Origin: Minisyncoccota bacterium
GTDB taxonomy: Bacteria; Patescibacteriota; Minisyncoccia; UBA6257; 1-14-0-10-40-38
NCBI GenBank assembly: GCA_020052135.1
Contig: JAGVPS010000029.1
Coordinates: 1 to 5,380, forward strand
Direction of reading: 5' to 3'
DNA: 5,380 nucleotides
The notes beneath the pieces are model-generated. The model did not search any database, was not told the DNA's origin, and worked only from the letters and a program-made list of their open reading frames with translations. The translations under genes were made by a program, and so were the position numbers. Of the stretch, positions 4,758 through 5,380 are shown piece by piece. The first letter of the stretch is position 1, and each line of letters starts with the position of its first letter.

Positions 4758-5380
4758 TTAGTATCCCTCTAACATATGCGCTTTCCGATGTTCTCGAATT
4801 TTCATCAATGCCTTTGCTTCAATTTGCCGGATGCGTTCGCGTGTAACGCCAAACTTCTCCCCCACCTCTTCCAGAGTATGCGTCACTCCGTCCTCCAGCC
4901 CAAACCGCATTTTCAAAATTTCCTGCTCGCGCGGAGCGAGATCAACAAGAATCTCCTTAATTTTTTCCCGCAGTAAACCCTGTGAAGCAATTTGTGACGG
5001 TGTAAGGTTTTTCTCGTCAGGGATAAACTCGGTAAGGAGCGAATCCTCATCATCATCCCCTACGGGAGATTCTAAAGAGATTACTTCTTGAGAAATTTTC
5101 TGGATGTGGTGAATTTTCTCAACCGGCAGGGCCATTTCAACGGCAATTTCTTCCGCCAAGGGATCACGGCCCAATTCCTGCATAAGCCGGCGTTTTGCCT
5201 GCGTGTATTTCGCGATGGTTTCAACCATATGCACCGGAATGCGAATGGTGCGCGATTGGTCCGCGAGCGCGCGCGTAATTGCCTGCCGAATCCACCACGT
5301 GGCATACGTGGAAAACTTAAACCCTCGCCGATAGTCAAACTTATCAACCGCGCGCGAGAGACCGATGTTGCCCTCCTGAA
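4758..5380 (-). CDS. rpoD: Housekeeping RNA polymerase sigma factor (sigma70/SigA), C-terminal part
   Basis: About 206 C-terminal residues are visible, and the frame runs off the right edge. Region 2 reads QEGNIGLSRAVDKFDYRRG, FKFSTYATWWIRQAITRAL and ADQSRTIRIPVHMVETI. It contains the Trp pair that melts DNA and the QAIT helix that reads the -10 box. Region 3 follows (AKRRLMQELGRDPLAEEIA) and then an acidic region-3.2-like linker with VGDDDEDS. Region 4 has REQEILKMRFGLEDG and the helix-turn-helix LEEVGEKFGVTRERIRQIEA, which reads the -35 box. This is the group 1 pattern, so it should direct RNA polymerase to canonical TTGACA/TATAAT promoters, in line with the promoter seen at 1929-1957. An internal GTG or ATG near 5234 is not the start, since region 2 continues upstream. 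The gene ends in TAA at 4758-4760, directly before a GC-rich hairpin. Confidence 0.97.
   Translation of the reverse strand, partial: QEGNIGLSRAVDKFDYRRGFKFSTYATWWIRQAITRALADQSRTIRIPVHMVETIAKYTQAKRRLMQELGRDPLAEEIAVEMALPVEKIHHIQKISQEVISLESPVGDDDEDSLLTEFIPDEKNLTPSQIASQGLLREKIKEILVDLAPREQEILKMRFGLEDGVTHTLEEVGEKFGVTRERIRQIEAKALMKIREHRKAHMLEGY

Noticed and set aside
5081..5347. Second minus-strand frame over the start of rpoD
   Set aside because: It is an out-of-frame Arg-rich shadow. The true frame here encodes sigma region 2 with its conserved aromatic residues.

Overview
The window looks like chromosomal DNA of a Candidate Phyla Radiation bacterium (Patescibacteria, probably Parcubacteria-like). 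This is an inference from four things: a very short alanyl-tRNA synthetase, a RelE-type toxin with an antitoxin of the kind I associate with these genomes, small secreted proteins with no recognisable family, and translation starts that mostly lack a well-spaced Shine-Dalgarno. All three standard stops are used as stops. No tRNA, rRNA, CRISPR array, transposase or integrase is visible.

Layout. On the plus strand, 2-811 is the 3' part of a PAS-linked sensor histidine kinase. It converges on a block that lies entirely on the minus strand. Read in that block's own direction (right to left), the order is: the 3' part of the housekeeping sigma factor rpoD (from the right edge to 4758) with a hairpin after its stop; tandem small palindromes (4678-4707); an unrecognised secreted protein whose signal-peptide frame appears shifted (3809-4629); a minimal alaS (2077-3786) with an intrinsic terminator; a first alaS-tail remnant (1960-2019); a RelE-type toxin-antitoxin pair (1465-1921); a second alaS-tail remnant (1364-1459); and a small membrane-anchored cysteine-containing protein (969-1289) with its own terminator (898-928).

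The main discovery is that the 3' end of alaS occurs three times in the same orientation. The intact gene ends in MRRIRAVIN. Two untranslatable remnants downstream encode MRRIRAIIN and MRRIRAIIEP, each followed by a stop. The toxin-antitoxin pair fits between the two remnants with almost no spare sequence: its promoter begins 2 bp after one remnant's stop, and the toxin's stop lies about 5 bp before the other remnant. Third-position differences show that the tails diverged as coding sequence, so this is not a recent local duplication. I infer that the alaS 3' end has been an insertion or recombination target, with incoming DNA bringing its own tail and pushing the old tail downstream.

The sigma factor keeps the residues that read canonical -10 and -35 boxes. 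A TTGATT-17-TATATT promoter precedes the antitoxin with only 7 nt between the -10 box and the ATG, and three other genes have weaker -10-like hexamers 6-9 nt before their starts. This suggests leaderless transcripts.
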